Assembly: GCF_001418205.1 (NCBI RefSeq) | Contig: NZ_LIQF01000007.1 | Span: forward strand, 94,826 to 158,825 | DNA length: 64,000 bases | Direction: 5' to 3' | DNA from: Marinomonas fungiae | GTDB lineage: Bacteria > Pseudomonadota > Gammaproteobacteria > Pseudomonadales > Marinomonadaceae | Position numbers and translations under genes: made by a program | Part shown: piece after piece, positions 44,707 to 53,518 of the stretch | Position numbering within the stretch: position 1 is the stretch's first letter | How the letters are laid out: the number at the start of each line of letters is the position of its first letter | Notes under the pieces: model-generated | Seen by the model: only the letters and a program-made list of their open reading frames with translations | Databases searched by the model: none | What the model was told of the DNA's origin: nothing

Positions 44707-45431
44707 ATACCGTGGCACCAACACTCTTAAGCAACCCATGGAAACAAGGGGCAAAGGACGCTCTACCTTTGCTCGGTGGCTACATTCCGGTGGCGGTTTC
44801 GTTTGGTTTATTCTCGGTTCAGTCGGGTTTTGGCGTATTAGAAACTATCTTAGTGTCGGCCTTTATTTATGCTGGGGCGTCGCAGTTCTTATTTGTCGCT
44901 ATGGTGGTATCCGGCGCGCCAATCTGGCTTGTTATTGTTATGACGCTACTGATTAACTCACGTCATCTGGTTTACGGGCCTAACATCGCGCCCTATTTGC
45001 AAAAGGATGTGCGTTGGCTACCGTTGATGCATTTATTAACCGATCAAATCTTTGCTTTGACACTGACGCGCATGCCAGATATGACACCAAGCGATCGCCT
45101 GCGTTGGTATGTGAGTGCGGGCGTAATTGCATGGCTAAGTTGGATCTTTGGCACGGCCTTGGGAGCCATTGCGGGAGAAGAACTGATGCAACGCTGGCCG
45201 TTGATTGGCGAGGTGCTACCGTTTGCACTGCCAGCCTTGTTTTTAGTGATGGTATTACCCCGATGCACGGATCGTCGTTGGACGATTACCATGGTCATGG
45301 CGACCAGTACGGCCATGTTGCTGAAGCTGTCTGGTTTCCCCAACATGGCTATTCCTGCTGCGGCGATTTGTGGTGTATTGGCTTATTACGCCATTCAAGC
45401 CCGTCCAACCGATAAGGGGGAACTATCATGA
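44703..45431 (+). CDS. azlC: AzlC family branched-chain amino-acid exporter, large subunit
   Basis: A 242-residue membrane protein with about seven to eight helices: GGYIPVAVSFGLFSVQSGFG, SAFIYAGASQFLFVAMVVSG, INSRHLVYGPNIAPYL and the conserved HLLTDQIFALTLTR. With AzlD it forms an exporter of leucine, isoleucine and valine analogues (named after azaleucine resistance). Starts within the stop of the XRE gene and ends within the start of azlD. Confidence 0.94.
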   Translation: MNTVAPTLLSNPWKQGAKDALPLLGGYIPVAVSFGLFSVQSGFGVLETILVSAFIYAGASQFLFVAMVVSGAPIWLVIVMTLLINSRHLVYGPNIAPYLQKDVRWLPLMHLLTDQIFALTLTRMPDMTPSDRLRWYVSAGVIAWLSWIFGTALGAIAGEELMQRWPLIGEVLPFALPALFLVMVLPRCTDRRWTITMVMATSTAMLLKLSGFPNMAIPAAAICGVLAYYAIQARPTDKGELS

Positions 45432-45766
45432 GCGTCCAGACTTGGATGATTCTTATCAGCATCGCGTTGGGGACCTACTTGATCCGCGCCTTACCTTATC
45501 TATGGATGGCACGAAAGCTCAATAAACAAGCCTCACAAGGCAGTATCGGTAGCACACCCGTTTGGCTGACGATACTTGGCCCGACAATGATTGCTGCCAT
45601 GTTTGGCTCCTCCTTGGTGCCCGTTGAGCCCTCGCTGCTGTCTTGGATTGCGACGGTGATCGGCTGCAGCGCTACCTATATAGTGTGGCGACGCACCCGC
45701 TCTATGGGTTACCCGATTGTGGTCGGTGTTTTGGTCTTTGGTGCGCTGGTCGTTATTTTTGGTTGA
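45428..45766 (+). CDS. azlD: AzlD family branched-chain amino-acid exporter, small subunit
   Basis: A 112-residue membrane protein with four hydrophobic segments (TWMILISIALGTYLIRALPY, LTILGPTMIAAMFGSSL and a short C-terminal pair). Typical AzlD partner of AzlC, directly coupled by an ATGA overlap. It completes a three-gene operon with the XRE-cupin regulator. No terminator was seen after it. Confidence 0.92.
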   Translation: MSVQTWMILISIALGTYLIRALPYLWMARKLNKQASQGSIGSTPVWLTILGPTMIAAMFGSSLVPVEPSLLSWIATVIGCSATYIVWRRTRSMGYPIVVGVLVFGALVVIFG

Positions 45767-45944
45767 CGAGAAGCGCTGGTAGCGAAAAGTACAACTTTTA
45801 ATTGGAAACAGAGAAAACAGAATGCAGTGGCTTTGCTCTCGGTTGCTTATTAATGTTCTTAACTTTCCTTATTAACTCGCTTATTATCGTCCGCAACACG
45901 TATTTTCGGACCATTGACGGTCTTTCAGTATCAAGGAGTATAAG

Positions 45945-46553
45945 ATGCCTCGTGCCTTCCTTTTTAAAACAGCATTTACTGTAAGTGTTGTCACGTTTTT
46001 AACTGCCTGTTCCAGTGTGCAAAAGCAGGGTGTATTTAGCCAAGCCGAACTTGCTGAGCAAAATATCCACCCACAGTTTTCGCGAGCCCTAGAGCGTGAA
46101 GAATGGCTAGCGAACGAGTATCGCAAATACTTATCTACTAAGGGCAATAAAGCATTTGCCGTATATTGGGATGCTGTTGGATTTCCGTTGGCCTCAGGTT
46201 ATGGTGATGACAAACTCACTATGACCATTGCTCGTAAAGAAGCTCTTCGACTTTGCCAAGCCTATAGCCGGTCACAGCAGGAAAGATGTGTGGTTGAGAG
46301 CGAAGAAGCCACTCATAGAGAGCCGCTAGATCCAGCAAGTTTTCCTGAAGAAGTCATTGCCTACCGTGACGTGGCTCATTGGCAACAGTATTTGTCTACG
46401 CCTGGCCATAAAGCGATCGTTGGTAATCCATCTGGCATAAAAAGCGGTTCCAAAGGGGAGTCACAAGCGGATGCGGAGCAGAAAGCTCTAGCGCAGTGTC
46501 AAGAAAAAGCCAGCGATATTAGCCTAGGTTGCTATATCATTGCCTCTGAATAG
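45945..46553 (+). CDS. Lipoprotein with an internally duplicated domain, unknown function
   Basis: A 202-residue probable lipoprotein: hydrophobic N-terminus and the lipobox LTAC with lipidated Cys22, followed by SS. The body contains two similar halves, about 62-119 and 149-202, each opening YLST-G-KA (YLSTKGNKAF, YLSTPGHKAI), each with two cysteines 11 residues apart (C104/C115 and C185/C196) and a helix of the type RKEALRLCQ or EQKALAQCQ. Disulfide formation within each half is likely. This recalls small two-Cys repeat proteins such as DUF4189-like domains, but I do not recognise it firmly. AAGGAG precedes the ATG. Confidence 0.7.
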   Translation: MPRAFLFKTAFTVSVVTFLTACSSVQKQGVFSQAELAEQNIHPQFSRALEREEWLANEYRKYLSTKGNKAFAVYWDAVGFPLASGYGDDKLTMTIARKEALRLCQAYSRSQQERCVVESEEATHREPLDPASFPEEVIAYRDVAHWQQYLSTPGHKAIVGNPSGIKSGSKGESQADAEQKALAQCQEKASDISLGCYIIASE

Positions 46554-46680
46554 GGCGATATTCTTCTAAGTAACTTGATAGATAATTACATTGGTTCTCA
46601 ATGGTTGTTGTGTAGGTGATGATCATTTTGGATCTTTTTATTGTTAGACAACCGCGCTTTATATGACGGTCTGCCTTTCG

Positions 46681-46712
46681 GATCGTTCAATGCAAAATGG
46701 TATTGAACGATC
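46681..46712. repeat. 32-bp inverted repeat in an intergenic region
   Basis: Perfect 11-bp arms GATCGTTCAAT / ATTGAACGATC separated by 10 bases. No T-tract follows on either strand. The surrounding 390 bases (46554-46944) hold no convincing gene. It could be an operator, an RNA hairpin or a relic of a mobile repeat. Confidence 0.65.
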
Positions 46713-46944
46713 GAATCCAACAAGAGCTTTAGGCACTCGCGCTCAAGTGTCGCCACCAACCAAAATATCGGCATTATTTTTCTTATTTCCCCCATGATTT
46801 CGCTCGCTATTTTTGATCGTTTAGATTAAATATTGCCTTATATAGCCGCCTGTTTCTCTTCGCCTTGATCAAGGTTCAGTCGGCTAGTGGCGGCGTCCGC
46901 CGTCGATTCTTCATGCCATGATAGCGTTCAAATAGGAGTGCTAG

Positions 46945-47631
46945 ATGCAGTCAAAATTTTCCGTTCAGATCGATTCATACCGTAAGACAAATAAGATTCA
47001 AGATGCTTGGTCAAGTGCAGATTTCAAAGCCATGCTGACGTTAATGGATTTTGATGATGCTGATTCGTTAGACGACTCTGAATTAAGAGAAATGTGTGTG
47101 ATGTCTCTGGGAGACCTAGAGCCCGACGACGGGGCTATGATCGTGTTAACACACTTATTCCCTACGTTGAAGCGAGGGAAAATCGAGCATATGGCACATG
47201 ACATGCTGCAAGATCGTTCTTGGGAAGAATACCCAGACTGTCTGTACCACGAACGTTTCTTTAATGCCTATGCAGTATTACGTGAGGCATACGGCAGTAA
47301 ATTCGCCAAACCAACGGGTGTGGAAATGACCTTAACGGTCAGCGCCGCGCACGCGGAAGACTTAGCGATCTTTGATAAATCGCTAGCACCCTCTATGGTG
47401 CGATTGTTGGCCAGTGGTTTAGGGGATGATGCGCTGATGCACCGCTTGTACGAAGACCAAATCAAAGGCACGTCATTTCCAGAAGCGAGTGGGATTGTGT
47501 GGCAACTGAAACAGACCGCTGACAACGGCCTAAACCGTCAGTTTAGTTTGGTGGGTTCGCAATTCTGGTTGGCAAGCTTTGAACATACACAAAGCTTTGA
47601 CGGCGTATCCCACGCGGATAGCGCGGGCTAG
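46945..47631 (+). CDS. Hypothetical soluble protein
   Basis: A 228-residue acidic, cytoplasmic-looking protein with no signal peptide or membrane segment. It opens with a positive stretch (KFSVQIDSYRKTNKIQDAW) and then a long Asp/Glu-rich helical part (LMDFDDADSLDDSELREMCV). The AGGAG six bases before the ATG at 46945, the smooth codon pattern and a terminator after it indicate a real gene. I recognise no family; no role is proposed. Confidence 0.75.
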   Translation: MQSKFSVQIDSYRKTNKIQDAWSSADFKAMLTLMDFDDADSLDDSELREMCVMSLGDLEPDDGAMIVLTHLFPTLKRGKIEHMAHDMLQDRSWEEYPDCLYHERFFNAYAVLREAYGSKFAKPTGVEMTLTVSAAHAEDLAIFDKSLAPSMVRLLASGLGDDALMHRLYEDQIKGTSFPEASGIVWQLKQTADNGLNRQFSLVGSQFWLASFEHTQSFDGVSHADSAG

Positions 47632-47642
47632 TACTTTGAAAA

Positions 47643-47679
47643 CAGCAGGCAGCTTAATGATTAAGAGGTCTGCTTTTTT
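47643..47679 (+). terminator. Rho-independent terminator
   Basis: An imperfect stem based on AGCAG...CTGCT with an inner CTTAAT-GATTAAG pairing, followed by TTTTTT, just after the hypothetical gene; it also overlaps the end of the convergent XRE gene. Confidence 0.7.
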
Positions 47680-48019
47680 ATAACTCATTAGGCGTTTTAA
47701 CTTTCAAACTGCCACCGAGTGCCGCGCCAGCCATCATATGTTTTGCTACATGAGGGTGGATCGGCGTCAGTCCAGATTTAATGCCAAATGGCTTAAACAC
47801 GGTATCAATCATCGACTGGGCTTGGTTGCCTTTGTCTTGCTCAATATCTGTGAGCGTACGACGACTGACTCCGACAAACTCCGCGTAGCGGGTTTGAGAA
47901 AATCCTAAGACCTCTTTGCGTAGCCTCTTAAGCATTTGCCCTTGGCTGATTTCACCTAGTAAATGCTGTTGTAGCAGTTGCACCAACAACGCTTGTCGTT
48001 CGGCAGGTATCATACTCAT
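47678..48019 (-). CDS. XRE-type HTH regulator, second gene of a two-gene module
   Basis: A 113-residue protein with a central Cro/C1-type helix-turn-helix (FSQTRYAEFVGVSRRTLTDI with EQDKGNQ) preceded by a helical LLQQHLLGEISQGQMLKRLR stretch. The start ATG overlaps the TGA of an upstream small reading frame (ATGA), so the two genes were built to be co-translated. This is the size and arrangement of toxin-antitoxin or small regulatory pairs. No known toxin is recognised. Confidence 0.8.
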   Translation of the reverse strand: MSMIPAERQALLVQLLQQHLLGEISQGQMLKRLRKEVLGFSQTRYAEFVGVSRRTLTDIEQDKGNQAQSMIDTVFKPFGIKSGLTPIHPHVAKHMMAGAALGGSLKVKTPNEL

Positions 48020-48230
48020 AGAAGCCCCCAGCGAGTCAGTTTAGTTTCCAGCCATTCGATTTGAATCACACTTAAAATGCATTCTGTGACGCCGCGTTCC
48101 GTTAATCTATCCCGTAGCCCCACAAGCTTTTGAGCGGTGCTTTATAGCCATATCGCGCCATTATTGATCGAATAGTGCTTGGATAGTAAGGGATTTCATA
48201 AGATACCTGAGTGAGCAGTATTTTGCTCAT
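48016..48230 (-). pseudogene. Small partner gene of the XRE regulator, frameshifted in a G4 run
   Basis: From ATG 48230 one frame encodes MSKILLTQVSYEIPYYPSTI, continues through APLKSLWG, and stops after about 42 codons at TAA. The -1 frame continues equally well as LRDRLTERGVTECILSV, QIEWLETKLTRWGLL and ends at a TGA that overlaps the start of the XRE gene. Restoring one G to the GGGG run (plus-strand 48118-48121) joins them into a single 71-residue protein. This is either a recent frameshift, a phase-variable tract or a sequencing error. Function unknown. Confidence 0.7.
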
Positions 48231-48244
48231 TTTAGACGACTAAA
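48231..48244. promoter_or_regulatory. Palindrome TTTAG-N4-CTAAA at the module start
   Basis: A 14-bp palindrome directly before the ATG of the frameshifted partner gene. Position suggests an autoregulatory site for the XRE protein, but this is inference from placement alone. The rest of the interval to 48422 shows nothing notable. Confidence 0.4.
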
Positions 48245-48422
48245 GTGATTTTTGAGAAATATATTGCGCAGTTGATGTGGGCTTGATAAGGATATTGAGG
48301 ACAGATGGAAATAGAGCATGGATACAATTTTCACCTGCTCCGAATTGTTCACGCCCCCGATTCCAAATAACATAGCTAGAGACACGCAACGCCAGCACTT
48401 TGCCAATCAACAGGAATGAGAC

Positions 48423-49232
48423 ATGATTCACCTGCAAGACTACTTCGCCCGCATCAACTATCAGGGACCTACAACACCAGAGCTTTCCACTTTGAAAGCC
48501 ATTCACGGGCTGCATCCGGCCCATATTCCCTTTGAGAATATTGATGTCCTACTTGACCGTGGCATTAGCCTAGAGCTCGATAATATCCAGCAAAAACTCA
48601 TCGGCAACCAACGTGGTGGTTACTGTTTTGAGCACAATGCTCTGTTTATGGAGGTGCTCAAACAACTGGGGTTTGAAGTCGAATCGTTAATGGCGCGTAA
48701 CGTTTGGCGACAACCCGATAACACGCCGCTTGGCCCAAGAACCCATCAGGTGCTAAGAGTTCGAATTGAAGGCGAATGGTGGCTAGCCGATGTGGGCTTT
48801 GGCGGTCTCGTTCTGACCGATCCATTGCGCATGGAAACCAGTGACGAGCAACAGGGGCAACACGAAGCGTTTCGAGTCCTGACACAAGATCACGGCTGGA
48901 TGTTACAGGTGAACGTACAGGATCAATGGGAAAATCTATACGATATTGCTAGCCAACCTCAAGAGCCGATCGAGATGGAAGTCGCGAACTGGTTTACCTC
49001 CGCCAGCCCCAACTCCAAATTCCGCCATAACCTAATGATGGCACGGGCAACACCGGATACTCGCTATGCATTGCTGAACAACCGCCTAACAGTTCGCCCA
49101 CGCAACGGCGCCCCAGAACAACGCGAATTAAATCCAGAGCAACTAGCCGACGCGTTACAGGAATGCTTCGGACTCAAGGTTGAAAACGAGTGGACGCCAC
49201 TGCTGGAAAGGATTGTGGCCAAAGCGAACTGA
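48423..49232 (+). CDS. nat: Arylamine N-acetyltransferase (NAT)
   Basis: A 269-residue NAT enzyme with the cysteine-protease-like catalytic triad readable as C68 (NQRGGYCFEHN), H108 (GPRTHQVLRV) and D123 (LADVGFGG). The PFENIDVLLD segment near residue 40 is also typical. It transfers acetyl from acetyl-CoA to arylamines or hydrazines in the cytoplasm. AGGA lies about nine bases before the ATG. The gene ends six bases before the first RAYT-associated palindromic repeat. Confidence 0.95.
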   Translation: MIHLQDYFARINYQGPTTPELSTLKAIHGLHPAHIPFENIDVLLDRGISLELDNIQQKLIGNQRGGYCFEHNALFMEVLKQLGFEVESLMARNVWRQPDNTPLGPRTHQVLRVRIEGEWWLADVGFGGLVLTDPLRMETSDEQQGQHEAFRVLTQDHGWMLQVNVQDQWENLYDIASQPQEPIEMEVANWFTSASPNSKFRHNLMMARATPDTRYALLNNRLTVRPRNGAPEQRELNPEQLADALQECFGLKVENEWTPLLERIVAKAN

Positions 49233-49237
49233 TGGAA

Positions 49238-49310
49238 GGGGTCAGATCCCTTTCATACAGAGGCTAAATGATAGTCTCAACCAAAGTCGGTGTATAAGGG
49301 ATCTGACCCC
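49238..49310. repeat. REP-like palindromic unit, copy 1
   Basis: A 73-bp unit starting GGGGTCAGATCCCTT and ending AAGGGATCTGACCCC, arms fully complementary, with the spacer containing TAGTCTCAACCAAA. Last base touches the stop codon of the RAYT gene. Same orientation as copies at 49957 and 50571. Confidence 0.93.
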
Positions 49311-49915
49311 TAAGCTAACGGCCTTCCTCTTTGCCAAGCATTACGAATGGTATTGATCTCTTGCGTGTTTTGCTTGTGTTCAAACATGGATAGGTAGTAT
49401 TGATTCCGGCTTTCGATGTTTGAACCAAGTGCAGTAAAGATAGGATGCGGCGTAATAAAAGAAAGTGGCTTTAGGCCACTGTTATGTCGAAAGCTAGACC
49501 AACGATACTGGGCGGCTTGCTCTACCATACTGGCTCTTACGGGATTCAATTCGATATAACGCATCACCGCCAGAAAGTAGCGCTCTGATTGCACTAGATT
49601 GCTCTTGTATCGGCCTTCCCAGAGAGAACCGCTACGTCCATATTTATGATTAATAAAAGGAACGTAGCGGCGTCCGATATGCTGCATAAACTTGCCTACA
49701 TTCTCAGGGTTCTGAGCAGTAAGTAGGATATGGATGTGATTAGTCATCAAGACAAACGCATGGATGGCAATATCATAAGTCTGAGCGGCTTCCTTCATCC
49801 AACCTGCATAGGCTTTGTAGTCTTCATCATCAAAGAAAACCGCCTCGTGTGACGCACCCCGTTGAACGATATGAACGGGCACATTCGGCAGAAATGTACG
49901 AGGTCTTCTTGGCAT
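49310..49915 (-). CDS. REP-associated tyrosine transposase (RAYT), Y1/HUH type
   Basis: A 201-residue single-strand transposase of the IS200-like RAYT group: HUH motif H60-I-H62 (MTNHIHILLT), catalytic tyrosine Y120 in VMRYIELNPVRA, and SGSLWEGRYKSN. RAYTs are domesticated, vertically kept enzymes thought to spread REP palindromes. Palindromic units abut the gene on both sides: one at its 3' end and another 42 bases before its start. AAGGAGG gives a strong ribosome site. All key residues are present, so it appears functional. Confidence 0.95.
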   Translation of the reverse strand: MPRRPRTFLPNVPVHIVQRGASHEAVFFDDEDYKAYAGWMKEAAQTYDIAIHAFVLMTNHIHILLTAQNPENVGKFMQHIGRRYVPFINHKYGRSGSLWEGRYKSNLVQSERYFLAVMRYIELNPVRASMVEQAAQYRWSSFRHNSGLKPLSFITPHPIFTALGSNIESRNQYYLSMFEHKQNTQEINTIRNAWQRGRPLA

Positions 49916-49956
49916 CTTTTCCTCCTTGAATAGAAACCAAAGTAATTTAGCGAAAA

Positions 49957-50029
49957 GGGGTCAGATCCCTTTCATATCAAGACTTGATGATAGTCTCAAA
50001 CGAATTCGGTGTATAAGGGATCTGACCCC
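49957..50029. repeat. REP-like palindromic unit, copy 2
   Basis: 73 bp with arms GGGGTCAGATCCCTT / AAGGGATCTGACCCC and the shared inner GATAGTCTCAAAC and GAATTCGGTGTAT. Lies 42 bases upstream of the RAYT start, giving the gene a flanking pair with copy 1. Confidence 0.93.
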
Positions 50030-50245
50030 TTAGATCAAGTTATCACCGATTTACTAAGAAGAATCGGCAAACAAAATTTCTTATTTTCATGTTGCAATTA
50101 CGCATTCAAGAGCTTTTGGGCATGCTCACGTAAGTGATCACTTCAGCGCCTGATAACGCGCAAAATCTTGATTTTTTCAAGCCTTGATTTTCAACAATAT
50201 GAGCACTATTGTTCGAGCCTTAGTCAATTGATTTGACTAATAAAA

Positions 50246-50276
50246 AAGCTCCTATCACTGGGAGTGATAGGAGCTT
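50246..50276 (-). terminator. Rho-independent terminator, probably for polA
   Basis: A 13-bp perfect stem AAGCTCCTATCAC / GTGATAGGAGCTT with a 5-base loop. On the minus strand it is followed by TTTTTT, suiting transcripts that leave polA. Confidence 0.8.
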
Positions 50277-50404
50277 CTCTTTTGAGAAAGGCTGATTTAT
50301 TAATCAGAGCACTTACTCGATGTGGTAGTCGTACTTTAGTGTTCTGAGTTCAATTCTTCAAGCCAATCTCTTATGAAATTTTTTAATTAAGAGGAGGGCA
50401 TGGC

Positions 50405-50512
50405 ATGAACAGATTACTGTACAAAGCCATTTTTATCTCCGTTTTGACTGTAGTTTTGCCTTCGGGACAAGCTCTAGTTAATTCGGTAGATGTCAGCATT
50501 ACTATCTATTAA
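50405..50512 (+). CDS. Small 35-residue protein with signal-like N-terminus
   Basis: A short gene: ATG at 50405 seven bases after GAGGAGG, encoding MNRLLYKAIFISVLTVVLPS followed by GQALVNSVDVSITIY and TAA. It has a positively charged start and a hydrophobic core, resembling a signal peptide with a very short mature part, or a single-helix membrane peptide. It is flanked by a terminator hairpin on each side, as expected for an independent transcript. No function is proposed. Confidence 0.5.
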   Translation: MNRLLYKAIFISVLTVVLPSGQALVNSVDVSITIY

Positions 50513-50516
50513 GTAC

Positions 50517-50548
50517 TAAAAAGGAGACCTTCGAGTCTCCTTTTCTTT
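50517..50548. terminator. Bidirectional rho-independent terminator
   Basis: Stem AAAAAGGAGAC / GTCTCCTTTTC with a 6-base CTTCGA loop and T-tracts in both directions, five bases after the small gene and also downstream of polA. Confidence 0.85.
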
Positions 50549-50570
50549 TGTCTGAAATCCCAACAGTAAA

Positions 50571-50642
50571 GGGGGCAGATCCCTTTCACGTAACGGTTAA
50601 GGTTAGTCTCAACCAAATTCAGTGTATAAGGGATCTGACCCC
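50571..50642. repeat. REP-like palindromic unit, copy 3
   Basis: A 72-bp copy with arms GGGGGCAGATCCCTT / AAGGGATCTGACCCC (one base differs from copies 1 and 2). Located 23 bases beyond the polA stop, unlinked to another RAYT, as expected of a dispersed element. Confidence 0.9.
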
Positions 50643-50665
50643 TGAGAGTACGTCAGTAACGAGGC

Positions 50666-53428
50666 CTAGTGCGCCTCGTCCCAATTATTCCCAACCCCTG
50701 CCTCAACCAGCAATGGCACATCAATCTGACTACTATTCTGCATGATCTCGACAATTTTCGCTTGCGCGGCATCAAGGTCTTTCTCGGCCACTTCGAAGAT
50801 GAGTTCATCGTGTACTTGCATGATCATTTTCACGTCGAGGTCGGTTTCAGCGAGCCATTGGTGCATGTTGATCATGGCGCGTTTGATGATGTCGGCGGCG
50901 GAGCCTTGCATCGGAGCATTGATCGCGGTTCGTTCGGCGGCTTGGCGCATCATGGCGTTTTTCGCTTTGATCTCGGGGAGGTATAAGCGACGACCAAAGA
51001 TGGTTTCCACGTAGCCTTTTTCTTTGGCGCTTTCGCGGGTGTTGTCCATGTAGGTGCGTACGCCCGGGTAGCGTTCAAAGTAGCGCTGTACGTATTGCTG
51101 TGCTTCTGGGCGGCCAATGCCAAGTTGTTTCGCCAGACCAAAGGCGGACATGCCGTAGATCAGGCCGAAGTTGATGGCTTTGGCGCGGCGGCGTTGTTCT
51201 GTGGTGACTTCATCTACAGTGGTGTCGAAGACTTCTGCTGCGGTGGCTTTATGTACATCCACATCGTGGGCGAAGGCATCTAAAAGCCCCTTATCTTGTG
51301 ATAGATGCGCCATGATGCGCAGCTCGATTTGCGAGTAGTCGGCGGCGATCAGCTTGTAGCCTTCTGGAGCGATAAACGCTTGGCGAATGCGACGACCTTC
51401 GGTGGTACGAATCGGAATATTTTGCAAGTTCGGATCGGTCGAAGACAAACGTCCTGTTGCGGTAATCGCTTGATGGTAAGACGTGTGGATACGGCCGGTC
51501 TTTTGCAGCATTTCTGGCAGCTTGTCGGTGTAGGTCGACTTGAGCTTGGCTAGGCTGCGGTGTTCCATGATCAAGCGTGGTAGTTCGTATTGCTCCGCCA
51601 GTTCTTGCAGGATCGGCTCGGCGGTTGAAGGTTGGCCTTTAGGCGTCTTCTTAATAACAGGTAAACCTTGCTTCTCAAACAGGATTTCTTGCAGCTGTTT
51701 GGGTGAGCTTAGGTTAAAGGCTTGACCCGCTTCTTCATGGGCTTTGATCTCGATCTCCTGCAATTTAGCGGCGATCTCAGTGCTTTGTGCGTGCAATAGG
51801 TCAGGATCGATCAAGGCACCGGTTTGTTCCATTCTTGCTAGTACGGGCACCAATGGCAGTTCGATGTCGGTTAGAACCTTAACTAGGTCGCCTTCTTTTT
51901 CCAGCTTGGGCATGATGGCCTGGTGTAGACGCAAGGTAATGTCGGCGTCTTCGGCAGCGTAAAACGCCGCTTGCTCAAGGTCGATCTGGTTAAAGGTCTT
52001 TTGCTTCGCGCCTTTGCCAGCGATTTCCTCAAAGCTCACGGTCGTATGGCCTAGGAATTTTGACGCTAGGCTGTCCATATCGTGGCGTGTTGCCGTGGAG
52101 TTTAATACGTAGGATTCCAGCATGGTGTCGTAAGCGATACCACGCAGGGTGATGCCGTAGTTGTTCAATACGTTGGCGTCATATTTAAGGTGCTGACCGA
52201 CTTTCTTCTGGTTGTCGTCTTCAAGCCAAGGTTTTAGCTGCTCCAGTACCCAGTCTCGATCAAGCTGCTCTGGTGCACCTTCGTAATCGTGCGCCACCGG
52301 AATGTAAGCGGCTTTGCCGACTTCGACACAGACACTTACACCAACCAATTCTGCGGCCATGTAGTTAAGAGACGTAGTTTCGGTATCGAACGCCACTAAA
52401 TCGGCGTCTTGGATTTTCTTTAACCATGCATTGAAGCTGTCTTGATCCAAGACCGTGTCGTATTCCACGTCGATGTTGGCCGCTTGCACTGGCTCATCTG
52501 CATTGTCGACCGTGTCGTCGGCTTTGCCGTGGGCAGGCGCTTTGTCGATATCACGCAACCAGGTTTTGAATTCCAGCTTGGTGAACCACTCACGTAGAGC
52601 TTCTTTATTGATTTCTTCGTTTTTCAATGTGTGCGGATCAAATGGTAGCGCCACATCGCATTTAATGGTGGCTAGCTTATAGCTTAGCTCAGCCATTTCG
52701 CGGTGTTCTTCCATTTTCTTAGCCATGGTTTTCGAGCCACGGAAACCAAGATCGGCGATGTCATCCAAACGTGCGTAGATTTCTTCTAGGCTACCGATGC
52801 CTTGCAGCATGGCGAGAGCCGTTTTCTCGCCCACACCCGGTACGCCCGGGATGTTATCGACCTTGTCGCCCATCAGAGCTAGGAAGTCGATGATTAGCTC
52901 TGGTGGAATGCCGAACTTATCTTTTACGCCTTGGATGTCCATCACGGTGTCGGTCATCGTATTGACGAGAGTGACTTTGTCGGTCACCAGTTGCGCCATG
53001 TCTTTATCGCCAGTGGAGACGATTACTTCACGGCCTTCACCGCCGATCTGTTTGGCAATGGTGCCGATCACGTCGTCCGCTTCCACGCCTTCGATCACCA
53101 CTAATGGTAAGCCCATGGCTTCGATCATGCGGTGAATCGGCTCGATCTGCAGACGCAGATCGTCCGGCATAGAAGGGCGGTTAGCCTTGTACTCGGTGTA
53201 CATCTCGTCGCGGAAGGTTTTGCCTTTGGCGTCGAAGATCACCACGATCGGTGAGTCAGGGTAACGGCCGATTAAGCTACGGATCATGCTGATCACACCT
53301 CGCGCCGCGTTGGTCGGTTGACCGTCGCTGGTGGTGAGCGGTGGGATCGCGTGAAAAGCACGGTATAGGTAAGACGAGCCGTCAACCAAAACCATAGGGG
53401 AAGTGCTTGTTGATGTGTCCGTAGCCAA
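50666..53428 (-). CDS. polA: DNA polymerase I
   Basis: About 920 residues with all three activities. The N-terminal 5'-3' exonuclease opens [19 protein letters not shown] and contains [20 protein letters not shown]; the 3'-5' proofreading domain keeps the acidic DTET ([11 protein letters not shown]) and [10 protein letters not shown]; the polymerase domain shows motif [13 protein letters not shown], the O-helix [19 protein letters not shown] and motif [12 protein letters not shown]. It fills gaps and removes RNA primers. A TTG start at 53428, 8 bases after AGAGG, gives the usual family N-terminus; the ATG at 53455 would add nine residues. Downstream are terminators and a REP unit. Confidence 0.97.
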   Translation of the reverse strand: MATDTSTSTSPMVLVDGSSYLYRAFHAIPPLTTSDGQPTNAARGVISMIRSLIGRYPDSPIVVIFDAKGKTFRDEMYTEYKANRPSMPDDLRLQIEPIHRMIEAMGLPLVVIEGVEADDVIGTIAKQIGGEGREVIVSTGDKDMAQLVTDKVTLVNTMTDTVMDIQGVKDKFGIPPELIIDFLALMGDKVDNIPGVPGVGEKTALAMLQGIGSLEEIYARLDDIADLGFRGSKTMAKKMEEHREMAELSYKLATIKCDVALPFDPHTLKNEEINKEALREWFTKLEFKTWLRDIDKAPAHGKADDTVDNADEPVQAANIDVEYDTVLDQDSFNAWLKKIQDADLVAFDTETTSLNYMAAELVGVSVCVEVGKAAYIPVAHDYEGAPEQLDRDWVLEQLKPWLEDDNQKKVGQHLKYDANVLNNYGITLRGIAYDTMLESYVLNSTATRHDMDSLASKFLGHTTVSFEEIAGKGAKQKTFNQIDLEQAAFYAAEDADITLRLHQAIMPKLEKEGDLVKVLTDIELPLVPVLARMEQTGALIDPDLLHAQSTEIAAKLQEIEIKAHEEAGQAFNLSSPKQLQEILFEKQGLPVIKKTPKGQPSTAEPILQELAEQYELPRLIMEHRSLAKLKSTYTDKLPEMLQKTGRIHTSYHQAITATGRLSSTDPNLQNIPIRTTEGRRIRQAFIAPEGYKLIAADYSQIELRIMAHLSQDKGLLDAFAHDVDVHKATAAEVFDTTVDEVTTEQRRRAKAINFGLIYGMSAFGLAKQLGIGRPEAQQYVQRYFERYPGVRTYMDNTRESAKEKGYVETIFGRRLYLPEIKAKNAMMRQAAERTAINAPMQGSAADIIKRAMINMHQWLAETDLDVKMIMQVHDELIFEVAEKDLDAAQAKIVEIMQNSSQIDVPLLVEAGVGNNWDEAH

Positions 53429-53518
53429 AATAAAACCTCTGTTATAAAACGCCATAATTGATGCCTATTCTAGGGCGTTCGGCAGAAATTTACAGTGCTC
53501 TTTTGGGATGACTAAGGT

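Noticed and set aside
46598..46795. 65-codon minus-strand frame in the 46.6-46.9 kb gap
   Set aside because: No ribosome site, no domain and it contains the inverted repeat; not supported as a gene.
50246..50276. TATCAC-N5-GTGATA core resembling a lambda-type operator
   Set aside because: The same sequence is the centre of a 13-bp terminator stem with a T-tract on the minus strand, and no phage repressor gene is near.
49238..50642. Three similar repeats considered as a CRISPR array or IS ends
   Set aside because: Spacing is irregular, units are imperfect 72-73-bp palindromes and the enzyme between them is a RAYT; no target duplication or IS terminal structure was seen.
50669..50986. Long open frames opposite polA (also 52797-53135)
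   Set aside because: They are antisense shadows of an intact, well-conserved polymerase with no ribosome site or domain.
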